A stretch of DNA of 64,000 nt, from positions 85,590,342 to 85,654,341 of the forward strand of contig CM043953.1 of assembly GCA_014529385.2 (NCBI GenBank), read 5' to 3'. The notes beneath the pieces were generated by a model. That model was not told where the DNA came from. It worked only from the letters and a program-made list of their open reading frames with translations, and did no database searches. The translations under genes and the position numbers were made by a program. This document shows, one piece after another, positions 12,302 through 23,415 of this stretch. The first letter of the stretch is position 1. Every line of letters starts with the position of its first letter. The stretch comes from Adiantum capillus-veneris (taxonomy: Eukaryota > Streptophyta > Polypodiopsida > Polypodiales > Pteridaceae).

Positions 12302-12646
12302 GTAATCCCACCAAACCAGGAACTAAAAGAGCCAGATTCTAGTCATGAGCACAAACCAAACCTCAAAGACCCAACATTAGAACCAAGGATAGTACTGAAT
12401 ACCACGGATAACTCTTCCGAGGGATTTCACCAAGCTATACCTGAGGATTGTAAAGAGATAGATGGTCTTGACGAATTGTGGAAACAAGTCGGAGAGTCCA
12501 ATGAAGCCGATGACCTAAGAAGATGAGTAGACAAGACTGGTGATGAACGAGGAGTGTGTCTATCACCAATAGAGGAATTTGAGACTGTATCTCAAATGAA
12601 TCTAGACATGTGATCGTATTGGGGTGACAAAGGATCTGTACAATCT

Positions 12647-13554
12647 ATGGATAGTCAACCCCATTCGCTAAGAACACTACTGTCCTACATGGGAGAGTAC
12701 GAGACCAAGTCAGATGTGGTTGCAGTCCCATCACAGAGACTGTCTCCCAACAAGGCCATCGATTCAAAGGGGCTAGTAGATATTCTATCTACCCCAGTCA
12801 CCTGTACAATAATGTTAGCCGAGTTGCTCAGAATAAGACCAAACATGTGGGCTAATGTGGGTAAATGTCTAGAGAAATTTGGTGTAAAAACCCCAATGAC
12901 TCAAATCGAGGAAGGCATCAAAGAGCTTGAAATGCCTCAACTAAATACTAGGCCAGTGCCATTAAACAAGGTAGGCGAGTATTACGAGGGAGAATATGGA
13001 AACACCACCCTTCCCGTGGAATTCAATGGTGTAAAAACCATGGAAATCCTTGACAGTGGAGTTGGTGTGGCCATTGCAACCAAAGAGGTTGGAAAAAATG
13101 GGGAAAACCTACCTTGATATCCACACGAATGACCCTGCAGCTTGCAGACGGACACAAGGAAAAGCCCCTAGGACTGCTAGAAAAAGTACTTGTTACTTCT
13201 TGTGGCATTGAATTTGCTGTTGTTGACTTTGGCGAGAAGAACAACTATGACATCATTCTGGGAAGACCATTCATGCGACAATTGAAAATGGTCCAAGATT
13301 GGGGTTATGACCATATATACCTGATACATATGGAAACCATAACAAATATAAACTTGAGGGACCATAGCTATAAGGATGTGACGAGAACACCAGTTGAGGA
13401 GTTTGAGTCCACCACAGTAGCAGGATCAAAACTTCCAGCTTGGTTAGTTAAGCCTAAAGAACTGTGGATGTGTGGAGCTTCACAATGTGGTAGCTTGAAA
13501 CGTGAGGAATGTATCCTAGAGCGGGTTATAGAGGATAGGGACTATATCCCATAA
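12647..13554 (+). pseudogene. Retropepsin-like protease of element C
   Basis: Aspartic protease across two overlapping frames (12647-13117, then 13114-13554). The flap-side strand GEYGNTTLPVEFNGVKT is followed by MEILDSGVGVAI (active-site Asp codon near 13052). The second half has FAVVDFGEKNNYDIILGRPFM and a following Asp/Trp, the usual C-terminal signature of gypsy protease. The motif reads DSGV where DSGA or DTGA is usual. The one-base frame change near 13113 separates the two halves, so the present copy cannot make a complete enzyme. No RT follows it, unlike in autonomous elements. Confidence 0.82.
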
Positions 13555-13873
13555 CCATTTCCTAAAGAAGAGTTAGAGCCTTTTGGATAGGAGCACATCT
13601 TGGCTACTTTGGACGTGTGCGCCGTGGAGGATGCTCCCACAACAACGTTTTGTGATGAAAATGGCTATGATGTCGTTCCTTATTTTGCAGTGAGTGTAAT
13701 CCAGAAAAACGAAGAGATCCAGACATCAACAAGCTCTCCAAAATAAGGAGCAAACAAAGAAATGTGGAGAATCAAAAGATGAAGAAGACGATGAGTTCTA
13801 TGACTCTGTAGAACACTTCGAGCTTCAAGAAGATCAAGGACATGGGAATCAATGTCATCGCTACGCGAATAAA

Positions 13874-14924
13874 GTGCATCAAAAGTGGATTCCAAAGTCC
13901 TCGGTGAAGACACAGCCACCACAAGCATCCTCATACATGGCTCCTAATAAGGATGCAAAGACTCAGCTACGAGGAATACGACCAGAGCAACGAGCTAACA
14001 ATGCTAATCAATGGGCTAGAAAAGTCCTCCAAGAAACTACCACCCACGAGCAAACAGACAGTAACTTTCCACTACTAGCCACCACAAGCATCCTCATACA
14101 TGGCTCCTAATAAGGATGCAAAGACTCAGCTACGAGGAATACGACCAGAGCAACGAGCTAACAATTCTCTAATCAATGGGCTAGAAAAGTCCTCCAAGAA
14201 ACTACCACCCACGAGCAAACAGACAGTAACTTTCCACTACCAGCCAAAAAATCAAGGGAAAGTACAAGAAGTCAACCTTGCTGAGGATAGTAGCGATAGT
14301 GATGAATCTTACGACATCCCCTATCGTCAACTCAGGCCATCACTATCCCCAACCCCTTCAGCAACAACCATGACAGGTCAAAAGAACAGGACAACAAGTC
14401 AAAGCCAAAAAGCTCGAAAAATCCGGATACCAAAAAGCCAGATCGGCCAAAAACAGATATGGATCAAGAAGACAAAGATCTTTAATGACAAATCACAAGA
14501 TCCAACACCAAAACAAAAACAAGGAAAGCGTGCACGAACGGGTAAGAATATCACAAAGTCGCAAGCTTTCACAACTCGGGTTTGGGCTCCAAAGAAGTTG
14601 ATTCAAGCACAAAAAAGTCAGGAACTCATTTGGATTCCAAAACAACCACAGTATCAACTTTCAAAGCCTAAATCCCGTCCCCAATCAAGCGTACAAGGGC
14701 TGAAGCAAAGACCACTGTCGACTCACACAACAAAAAGGTGGATCCCAAAGAAGTATCTTCAAACACAAACGAAGCACGGGCAAGTATGGGTTCCCAAACG
14801 AGCGTCAGCAACAAAACAACCAATAATTGTGAAGAAATGGGTCCCAAGGAAGAACAACAAAACTGTTGTCAGTACATCGCCGCTTGAATTCTTACAATTC
14901 TTCCTACGATTACAGTACAATTAG
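13874..14924 (+). CDS. C-terminal WxPK-motif ORF of element C
   Basis: A very basic, Gln/Lys/Thr-rich reading frame (274 codons at 14100-14924, plus an upstream frame from 13874). It carries short repeated motifs of the form x-W-[IVA]-P-[KR]: QKWIPK (13880), RVWAPKK (14578), LIWIPKQ (14625), RWIPKK (14737), QVWVPKR (14782) and KKWVPR (14833). QIWIKK (14455) is a degenerate copy. The motifs lie roughly 15-45 residues apart. I know no family with this layout. A similar ORF occupies the same place in A (29174-29878). Lys-rich flanks suggest nucleic-acid binding, but no function can be assigned. A 163/165-bp tandem duplication disturbs its N-terminal part. Confidence 0.6.
13914..14241 (+). repeat. 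163/165-bp tandem duplication in element C
   Basis: Bases 13914-14076 are repeated at 14077-14241 with a handful of changes, including a 2-bp insertion near 14165. The length is not a multiple of three, so the duplication shifts the frame and splits the WxPK ORF into two overlapping frames. Confidence 0.85.
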
Positions 14925-14984
14925 AAGAGAGCAAGTCACTTCAATCAAGCAACGATACAGGAGCTTCAAAGACCATTACATTGC

Positions 14985-15385
14985 TTAGAATAGGAAGCCT
15001 CGCCAACAAATGCCAATAAGCAAATTGCTTATACCCACATCTTGCACAACATAAATTTTTTCCATGCATTGACTGTGTATGCATAATAGGGCTACATTAC
15101 AAGGCCTGCATACGCATAACTTTTAATTTCCCAAGCACAACGCATACCCTTTGCGATACCCTGTCGTAAAGGATGACTCCAAATAGGAAGGGTGGAGGCA
15201 TTCTGAATGCGGACCTAACATTATGACTATTAGAGGGCAATGTTTTGTGAGATGCATTGAATTTTTGCGTTTTATTGTGATAATTTTTTGACAAAATTTA
15301 GAGTATATGCCCTCATAGTAGTGTTACAGAGGAGTATGGGGACAAAATCCATATATGAGCGCCTAGGGACATGTGTATAGTGTAC
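14985..15385 (+). other. Conserved 3' noncoding block of element C
   Basis: Sequence with no open frame that is clearly related to 29870-30240 in A. Shared stretches include TCCATGCATTGAC, GTATGCAT and the GCGATACC...TGTCGT region. It opens with TAAGCAAATTGCTTA (15017-15031), which can form a 6-bp stem. A has TAAGCATATTGCTTA at the same place, so the stem is kept and the loop differs. Confidence 0.7.
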
Positions 15386-16595
15386 ATAGCATTTAGATTT
15401 CTATTTGAATGATTTTTATTTTGTTGAGTTGTTTTAAGATTTTCTTTGTCTTATTAAGAAAAAATAAAAAAATCCATAATCCACATGAAGAAAAGACTGA
15501 CGAGAGGCCTGAGCACTACAAAGAGAAGAAGGTACAGGAAAACGATGAAACTTCATGAAGTATGTCTCAGTAGCCACTACAATAGCCAAAGAACTTGTCA
15601 CAAAGCAGTGTCAACATGCAACCGACAAGTCATACAAGTCATAGTCGAGTAGCTAAGCCACAAAATGAGTGAGGTGTTAGTCCCAAAGCTTCAAGTAATA
15701 TTCTCTGTGGTCTAAGCGTCTTAGCTATTCTAGGTACTGCTCAAGCTGGAAGAGTTGAACATATTTACGTTGTGTTGCTCATGCTGGTATAGGTGAGCAA
15801 AACAGTCGAAGTCTAAGTACTTAAGTCTGGTGAAGTGAAGGAGAAGGTCCAAAAGACAATCACGTACTGAGCACAGTGAGATACGAGTGGAGAAACTTCT
15901 ACATCGACAACCCTTCTTGGAAAGGTGGAAGCTATTGAGACATATTTTGATGTCACATGTGCTACATTTATTCCTCGAAACACCCATCATCTCCTTCTTT
16001 CACATTGCATGCTTTTGGTGACAAATTTCTCATATGCATATAGAGTGTCCCATAATTGGCACTTGCATCAGGCACTCTGTTCGTGTTTCAAGCACTCACC
16101 TTTCATGAACATGTACTTCACGTTCAACTGCTCAACTCCAATAAGAGCGTATACCAAAGGTATTTTTTTTCCCACCGGGTTTTTTTCCCTTTGGTCATCC
16201 AGGTTTTAGACCCTAATCTAAAGACACCTATCACCATCCTCTTGTACATATTCCTTCTACATCAAACAATAAGGAAATTCTACTCAAATTAATTCACAAA
16301 TGAATTGGAGCACCAAATTTCAGATCATAGCATACTTCTCCTCAATGGCGAGTCGAAGAATGGCCTACAATGACAAAGCTGCAGACAACACTAACAACAT
16401 GATTGCACAGGAACAAAGAAGCCCACAATGAAGAAGAGCAGACATAAAAGTAATCAGAGGATCTCAAAAGATGAATGGTTATGATGATAGATGTCCTCTC
16501 TAATGGATCATAGTTCTTGTTGTGGTTCGACAAAGTTACAAGCAGTGCAACAGATGAAGCCAAAACGATAGCAAAGACCACATTGCCATCGACAA
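15386..16595 (+). other. Noncoding 3' region of element C
   Basis: No convincing coding frame and no repeat array were seen; only short open frames without recognisable motifs. It separates the conserved block from the polypurine tract. Confidence 0.6.
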
Positions 16596-16635
16596 TCAGG
16601 TCATGTCGGGGACGACATGAACGCGCAAGGGGGAG
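16596..16635 (+). other. Hairpin and polypurine tract of element C
   Basis: CATGTCG-GGGA-CGACATG (16602-16619) is a perfect 7-bp stem with a GGGA loop. It is followed by the purine tract AAGGGGGAG ending at the first base of the 3' LTR. E has a similar stem (36186-36203) and B an imperfect one (2318-2335). Confidence 0.75.
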
Positions 16636-17593
16636 TGTTGCTGGGTCAATAACACAACATAACTCAAGTTTAGTACCAAAGTCTTATCTTTTGCGAGTTA
16701 TGAAATGCTGCGGATTATGGCTATAAACGTCATTTGTAATGAGTAGTTATTATAGTTTCAGAAGCCGGGGTGCAATGGAACTTCCAGATTGTAAATACAA
16801 AGCCATTTGACCCTTTCAACCCCATTTTTGGTTAAACCTAAGGTAGCCTTAGTATATAAGGTACCTAGGTCATTTTGTAAAGGGGGGGGGAACTTTAATC
16901 ATAATCTAAACTGGAGCACTGCCGTCTACTGTGTGTGAGAGAGAAAGAGAGTGAGCGAGACCTTTATCCTCTCGCTACGCCTGGCTCGCTCAACACATTG
17001 GATATCTGACTACACCATTGCTGTAGGCTCGAGGAGAGCTACGCGACAACGCCAAGCATTCCACGCGAGACGAAGCACACACGCCGACGCATCTACGAGC
17101 TATTTGTGGCCGTAAGTGTATCAAACGATGTCTATTTTCTGCGTGCTAGTAGTCTATAAAATCGTGGCGACATAAGCTACGCATAGGTACTCATAAATTT
17201 TTGTTTCGGGCACTTTCAAAATTTTGCTCTGTCATCCTACGCGTTTTCCGCAGACGGGTTTAGAGTGAGGGTTTTGAGTGTAGAAGCGTAGGGACAGGTG
17301 TATCCTAGTGAGGGGATGGTGTTCCTTAAGTTTCGTACGAATATGGCATGATTAGGTGAGTTACCTTCCGTATGTGTGTATGTGGCTAGGTGGTGTAGTT
17401 GAGAGCAGTGAGGTTCTTGATTGTGGTATAGTTGGCCTTCCAGAGTGTTGTATGTGTAGGATGGTCTCAGCCTGACAAGCTAAAGATATTTCCTCCGTGT
17501 GCCTATCGTGTCATCTGTGTCCTCGATTGACATTATGTTGATCTAGGTAGTGTTTGCATGCACTTCATGGGTGTGTGAGTCGTTTCCGCAACA
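16636..17593 (+). repeat. 3' LTR of element C
   Basis: 958 bp, TGTTG...CAACA, collinear with the 5' LTR at 5869-6827. The first 27 bases differ by a short indel, and scattered substitutions follow. It is followed at once by the CCCCC target duplication (17594-17598). Confidence 0.92.
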
Positions 17594-18444
17594 CCCCCCA
17601 TCCGAGAGGGTTCCATATCTGATGTTGGCATCTGTTTAATGACTGATGATATGACTTCTTGTGCTTTGTTAAGTAGATCTTGAGACCGAGCTAGTTCTTT
17701 TTGAAGTTGTGCTATCTTCATAGGTGATACTTCCGACGTATTCCCTGTTTGTGCAATTTGGTGTGTTTGTGCTTTGTCTTGTGCCGGTGTGGTGCACGAG
17801 ACTTGTGCTGTGTCTTTCCATGTTGTGCCTTGTTGTGTGTCACTCATTTGTGCAGTGATAGCTGTAGGTGTCAATTCTTCTAGGTGCGTAGTTAGAGGTA
17901 AACCCATGATGAGATGGTATACATTACCACCTTTAGACATGTAGTCTTCTCCTCTTGAGCCAAACGCTTCTGCTGCAAAAGAATGATTGTTTTCTACAGG
18001 AACTTCATGACTCGTGACATCCCTGCAGTATCGACCGTCTTCGTCTCCATAGAGGGTACCAATTTTCCGTTTTCCATCTTGTGCTTTGTACAGAAAACTA
18101 CTTGGAGGATATGTGTAGATATCTGTAAGTTGATCTTTGTACAACATTTCTATCTCATTGTCGATGTATTTTCTGTGCCTCATGTAAATTGATCCCAGAA
18201 AGTCTTCCATGAAATCTCGATGTGGGTGTAGTACATTCTTCGCTGTTTCAACTTCCACATATTGAGATGTCCGAGTTTCCTCTGTATCTTTCTTTGTCTT
18301 GATGTACAAATTCCGATTGACATCCTCATAGCATGGCAGCCCTTTGCAGTGGCCAGTCAGATAGATCCAAATTTTCTCTCTTATAATTTCTGTGGATGTA
18401 CTTGAAGCTTTGTCTTGGCTAGTCTGATTCCTTTGAGATGCCAT
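17594..18444 (-). pseudogene. Element B gag-like ORF, N-terminal part
   Basis: Open minus-strand frame from ATG at 18444 (MASQRNQTSQDK...) for 284 codons up to the insertion point of C. Visible segments are KIWIYLTGHCKGLPCYEDVNRNLYIK and a charged region with YMRHRKYIDNEIEMLYKDQ. A Thr/Gln-rich tail follows and then a short heptad-like stretch (LQKELARSQDLLNKAQEVI). I do not recognise the N-terminal domain. Position (after the leader) and the VVDKYDR motif downstream at 5660 suggest a divergent gag N-terminus. The frame is unbroken here, in contrast with the rest of B. Confidence 0.6.
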
Positions 18445-19250
18445 TCCGTTCGTATTGACTCCCTTGTTGTACCTGTTCAGTGATAGCTCTAATTTCTTGC
18501 CTCAATGCTAATAAAATTATTAGCACCCTTGTGTCGGTCTTTTTGCTTGAGGTCCTTTAGCTTTTGTGGATGCCTAAATCTCTGAGTTTTCTGAACTGGG
18601 CTTTTCTTGCACTGCTTGAACTTCTTAGCTCCCTTGCTTGCCAAGACTGATACTAACTTGTCTGGTTGCTTGCTTTGCCTAGAGCTTTTTAGCAGGCCTC
18701 GATCTATTGAAAGCACTCTGATAAGTTATGCAACTTACCACTATACTACAACGACTGCTCCCTTCGCAGCGATTCTTGAGTCGAGCTAACCTGTGTTCAC
18801 TTTAGCACACAATCCGCAAAATTCTATTAAGTTGGGAAACTTTTTCACAATGAATGCAAAAATTCTTGATGTGCCTTTGACGACCACACTTGTTCCTTGA
18901 GATTGGAAGTGACTTTCAAGTTTGCTTTTAGCTAAACTAAACTTAAGCTAGCACAAGATAATTATGCACAAGTTGCAGCGATTTGCTAGCAAAAATCTTA
19001 TGTTAAAGTTCTCCAAAACTTGCGACTGTTGTTGCAAAATCAAGAGTCCTTGTGTATGGTCTTACTGCTACCAGATTTGTGTATGGACGCTCAAATTTTA
19101 CGCTAGGCCGTAGTTAACTTTTACACCTTCCCCCACATGACCAATGGTTTTCCCAAAAGATAATTTCAATCTGCTAACTTAGTAGTCTTTAATGGTCAAT
19201 TAGAAGGCCTAGAGACCAAATCTGGTTTCAAATTTCAGCTTCCCGATGAT
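18445..19250 (-). other. Region between the leader array and gag-like ORF of element B
   Basis: A short, strongly basic minus-strand frame (18716-18489, SKQPDKLVSVLASKGAKKFKQ) has no recognised domain. The remainder is AT-rich with no feature I can support. Confidence 0.35.
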
Positions 19251-21236
19251 GAAAATCTCACATGCACTCGTGTCCGCTCTAGGTCGATCTGAGCGGTCTG
19301 TTCCAGAGCCTGGGTTGACTCTAGCTGATGACCTCGCTTATGGCTCACTAGCTCCTCTCATAGGGAAAAGTCAAACCTATGTTCAAAATCGTGACCGTTT
19401 TCTCACAATTCTTTCGAACTGTCGGTTTTAGACACAATTGACTTCCGGATGCATTTTGAGGCCTTAAACGACGTTTTTTTCAAAGTTGACCTAAACGGTT
19501 GCCAAAGTCATACATTTAGTTCAAGTTTTGCTCTAAGATCTGTAGTGTCGCTCTCAGGCTATGTTTTGATATAAAAACTTTTCCAATCCAATACCGTTTG
19601 TGAAAGTTATGGCCAAAATAGTGAAATGCAGTTTAGAATGGTCAAAATGAGTCCAAATTCAATTTTAAAAGAAGATTTGGGATCTCTGTGACACTATGAA
19701 CACCCCTGTATGGTCAAAATTACAGGTTGGACCCTAAAACTGGCCTCGAGACCTCCTACACCCAAATTTTTTTCTACTCATAATGAAGCAAGATTTGGAT
19801 CAAAGGTTCCCCTAGAGTCTAGCAACACCTTGGTATGCTCAGAATTTCAATTGGATGTCAAAATCATCCAAAACGGCTCTTCCGGACACAATCTTCCCAA
19901 AAACGCTAAAGTCCACCTCACCCCAATTTAAGTGTCCAAATGAGATGAAACTTGGTAGACACCGTTAGAAACACTTTTAGAACATGTGTATGAAGTTATC
20001 TTATGGTTTAGGTCTCTCAATCACTCCCCAACATCAAATGGGTAGGATGTCTGGTATTCACCGTCTTTTGCCTTTTTGAATCCAAAATAAGGTCAAACTC
20101 CTCATTTCAAGGTGTATATAGGGTAAAACCCACCCACTGAACACTCTCGTAGCCTCAAAATTTCCAAAATTCCTGCCTCAAATGGCCCTAGAGACATCCT
20201 ACACCCAAATTTTTTTATGCTTGGTGAAGCAAGATCTGGTTCAAAGGTTCCCCTTGAGTCTAGCAACACAGTGGTATGGTCTAAATTTCAAAATAAGCTA
20301 CTAGACATCCTACGGGTGGGATGTATTTTTGCTCAGAATTGAATAAAATTTGGTCCAGAAACTCCCCTTGGTGTGTTGAACCCCTAGGTATCCTCACTTT
20401 TTGTTTCTGACACCTTTAGGCTGGTCAAATGCTCACGAATCTGTTTCAGAACCTGGATTTTTCAAGTCAAATGAGCTCCAAATTGGACCAAAATTGACTG
20501 GCAGGCTTATAAGATGCTATGAAACACTTTGGTATTGTCAAATGTTTGTCTAGGGTCCAAAATCTTGTAGGAGACATCCTATGGGTAGGATTTCTTTTTG
20601 CTTAGAATTGAATAAAATTTGAACCCTAGATTCTCCTTGAGTCAAGCAACCCAATGTGCTCAGATTTGAATTTGGATGCCAAAAGGTCAAGATTTGGGAT
20701 GCATAAGCTTCTGGTGCACGTAGAGGGTAGGATGTCTTTTTTCAAGAGCAAAGGATGTCCAAATGACTTGAAACTTTATGGCTAAGCTTAATAGGACATG
20801 ATAAACAATTGTATGAGGTCAAAATATCCCCAGAAGTTCATTTAGCACCTGGAGACATCCTACGGGTAGGATGTCTTTTTGCTTAGATTTGGCCAAAATT
20901 TGAACCACAAGTTCCCTTGGAGTCTAACAACACACTAGTATGCTCAAAATTTCAATTGGACCTAGAAATCACCTTGAGACATCCTATGGGTAGGATGTCT
21001 TTTTGCTCAGAATGAATTGAAATTTTCACCCCAGCTTCTCCTTGTTGTGCTGATCATAGTGGTATTCTCATATTTTCATTTGGACCTAAAAATCACCTTG
21101 AGACATCCTACGGGTAGGATGTCTTTTTTCTCAGAATGACTTGAAATTTTCACCCCAGCTTCTCCTTGTTGTGATGATCACAGTGGTGTGCTCACATTTT
21201 GGTTTGGAGTCCTAAATCAACTGGAGGCTTACTAAT
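19251..21236 (-). promoter_or_regulatory. Leader of element B with palindrome array (inverted relative to C)
   Basis: Reverse-oriented counterpart of C's leader; 19440-19700 matches the inverted 9420-9690. Copies of the 24-bp palindrome lie at 20303, 20572, 20853, 20977 and 21101, mostly with GGG in the middle (AGACATCCTACGGGTAGG...). Half-sites occur at about 20040 and 20192. The last three copies are spaced exactly 124 bp apart and sit in a tandem unit (GAATTGAAATTTTCACCCCAG...). The array stops abruptly at the junction with RT sequence. Confidence 0.8.
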
Positions 21237-21800
21237 GTGAAACAAGTGAAATCCTTCATGGGACACTGCGGATATTATAGAAGATTCATATATATGTATG
21301 CAGTCATCGCACAACCTCTGTATTGTTTGTTAGTCAGTTGCAACTGGACTGAGGAGTGTGAAACATCATTCGAAAAGCTGAAGGAAAACCTTGTATCAGC
21401 ACCTGTACTTAAAGCACCCGAGTGGAAAAAAAATTCATGTTCACATTGATGTATCTGCATATGCAATCGGGGGTATTCTGGCTCAACCTAAAGAAGGAAC
21501 AATGGATTTCCCAATTTGTTATGCAAGCCGATAGTTAAATAGTGCTGAAAAGAACTACACAACCACCGAAAGAGAGGGGTTAGGAATGATTTATGCTGTA
21601 AAGAAATTTTGGCATTGTTTTCTCGCAAACAAATTTGTGTTCTTCACAGATCATCAAGCTCTTTTGTATCTGGTAAATAAACCATGCAATACAGGGAGAA
21701 TTGTACGATGGTTTATTATATTGCTAGAGTTTGATTTCACAGTGGTAGGCAAAAAGGGTAAAACTCATTTACGGGTGGATCATCTTTCAAGGATACACAA
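21237..21800 (+). pseudogene. Element A: reverse transcriptase thumb and RNase H
   Basis: Starts inside RT with VKSFMGHCGYYRRFI, the conserved gypsy RT thumb/connection segment. This leads into RNase H: VLKAPEWKK, then after a frame change near 21430 HVDASAYAIGGILAQP, NYTTTEREGLGMIYAVKKFW and FFTDHQALLYL. The RNase H domain strips the RNA template during reverse transcription. The RT palm with its YxDD motif is absent: it should lie to the left but is replaced by B's leader. A stop (TAG, 21531) and the frame change show decay. Confidence 0.88.
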
Positions 21801-23113
21801 CGGGGAAGCTCCTGAAGGAGTAGATGATGGCATACCTGATGCGTATCTTTTAAATATTGAAATGTTACCCAAATGGTCTCAGGAAATTGTTAGCATTCTT
21901 TCCTTTGGAGGTAGGTTTGATAACAAGGAAGATAGATCCAAACAACAAACAATTCGACAAACAAAAAACTTCCAATTGATTGCAGGACGACTGCATCATC
22001 TAGGATCGGACCAGATTCTACGATTGTGTATAAATCCGGAGGAATTTGAGTGTTATCTTGAAGAAGCACATGTCCAGGATTGTGCATTTCATTGTTCAAC
22101 AATGAAAACACACCAAAGACTGAAGCAATTCGGGGTTTATTGGCCAACTATGTATGCTGACACACATGATTTTGTTAACAATTGTACTATATGTAGTGCC
22201 AAACGACCAGTGGATCATGCGAAATTGTTTCAGGTAAACATTGCACTTGCATGGAGTCAATATATCATTGATTTCTTAACCACAAGGACATTTCCTGAAA
22301 ACATAACAAGAGCACGGAAAAGGGCTATAGAGATGGAGGCTCGTGACTATAATTTAATTAAAAATCAACTCTATAAGCGAGGAAAGGACAATCAACTTAG
22401 AATTTGTGCAAGTGAAAGTGAATACCTACTAATTCTAGAACACGAACATGGCGGAATAAGTGGAGGCCATTTTTTAGGCGGCGATAAGATAGAAAAAATT
22501 GTCTTAACCGCAGGAGTATGGTGGCCTACATTGCATATGGATGCTGAAGAGTTTGTAAAGCATTGTGACGCTTGTCAACGCACCAAGGTGCCGATAAAGA
22601 GAGACGAGATGCCACTACGGCCCATAATGGGAGCAAGGGCATTTGCAAAATGGGGCATTGATTTTGTGGGACCTATTTCACCCCCTGCATATCGCACCCA
22701 TACCCAATGTATCATTGTGGCCATGGACTATCTCACAAAATGGGCAGAAGCCAAGGCAACACAAAAAGCAGATGCACGAACTACTACACAATTTTTGTAT
22801 GAGAATGTCTTTGTACGATACTGTTTACCAATAGAAATTGTCAGTGATCGAGGAACACATTTTCTTAATGAAGTCATTGAATATCTGCTAGAGGAATTCA
22901 TGGTCATACATAGAAAATCTACTCCATATCATCCACAGGAAATGGACAAGCTGAGGCCACAAGTAAAACACTATGCACAGTTCTCACTAAAATTTTATCA
23001 GAGTCAAGAACATACTAGGATTAGCAGTTACACTCAACAATATGGGCATACAGGGTAGCTTACAACACATCAATATGAGCAACACCGTACAACATGGTGT
23101 TTGGCCTACATGC
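21586..23113 (+). pseudogene. Element A: integrase with duplicated zinc-binding module (5' part)
   Basis: A 490-codon frame. After RNase H (residues 1-70) come two tandem copies of the integrase linker plus H2C2 zinc module: residues 97-208 (H162, H169, C200, C203) and 223-336 (H288, H295, C327, C330). Both have H-x6-H and C-x2-C, and both start WSQ.I. and contain WPT before the cysteines. The catalytic core follows: GIDFVGP (D359) and IVSDRGTHF (D421). A frame change near 22938 precedes the shifted GNGQAEATSKTL that carries the catalytic Glu. Stops follow. The frame is interrupted by copia element D at 23114 and resumes at 28247. Confidence 0.88.
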
Positions 23114-23340
23114 TGTTGGAATTAGGGTTGCAGAGAAACACACACAGCTTGGAGAAGACGAAGGAAGCTCAAGGCAAACAATAGAGAGTGTGTTACTTAG
23201 TGTGCAATGGAAAGATGGATAGCCCTAGAGTGATGGGCGTATATACAATGCACGGGGGAAAAAACCTCCTAAAGAGGGAAAAAATGCCCCGGCGGTCCTA
23301 ATGTGTTCACACACATCACTACCACATGTACATGGTAACA
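23114..23340 (-). repeat. 3' LTR of element D
   Basis: On + it reads TGTTGGAATTAGGG...ATGGTAACA, so on the minus strand it begins TGTTACC and ends CCAACA. The inner flank on the minus strand is CCAGGGGGGTT, a polypurine tract (plus 23341-23351). Confidence 0.95.
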
Positions 23341-23415
23341 AACCCCCCCTGGAGTGATGTGGTGAATGAGAGCTGGCACATGAGTAAAGGGAAGTGCCAT
23401 GCCCTGAGGACAGGA

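Larger units (their letters stand above)
5869..17593 (+). mobile_element. Element C: complete non-autonomous Ty3/gypsy-type element (gag, protease, WxPK ORF)
   Basis: A complete 11.7-kb LTR element. It has a 5' LTR (5869-6827), a tRNA-Asp-type PBS (6828), a long leader with a palindrome array, gag, protease, a C-terminal W-x-P-K ORF, a conserved 3' noncoding block, a polypurine tract and a 3' LTR (16636-17593). A CCCCC target duplication flanks it (5864-5868 and 17594-17598). No reverse transcriptase, RNase H or integrase can be seen in any frame, so it must borrow them, as described for plant TR-GAG and similar dependent elements. The two LTRs differ by only a few percent by eye, so it is much younger than B. 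Confidence 0.9.
1226..21236 (-). mobile_element. Element B: truncated gag-protease LTR retrotransposon, interrupted by C
   Basis: Minus-strand element. In its own orientation it runs: leader palindrome array (21124 down to 20303), gag-like ORF (18444 down to 17594, continuing at 5863), zinc-knuckle-like and protease ORFs (to about 3050), polypurine tract (2301-2312) and 3' LTR (2300 down to 1226). Element C (5869-17593) sits inside it. There is no PBS or 5' LTR on the right: at 21236/21237 the leader is joined directly to plus-strand gypsy reverse transcriptase. No RT, RNase H or integrase is visible, so B looks non-autonomous. The left junction breaks A's gag after AGGAC (1221-1225), a possible target duplication whose partner is lost. 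Confidence 0.75.
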
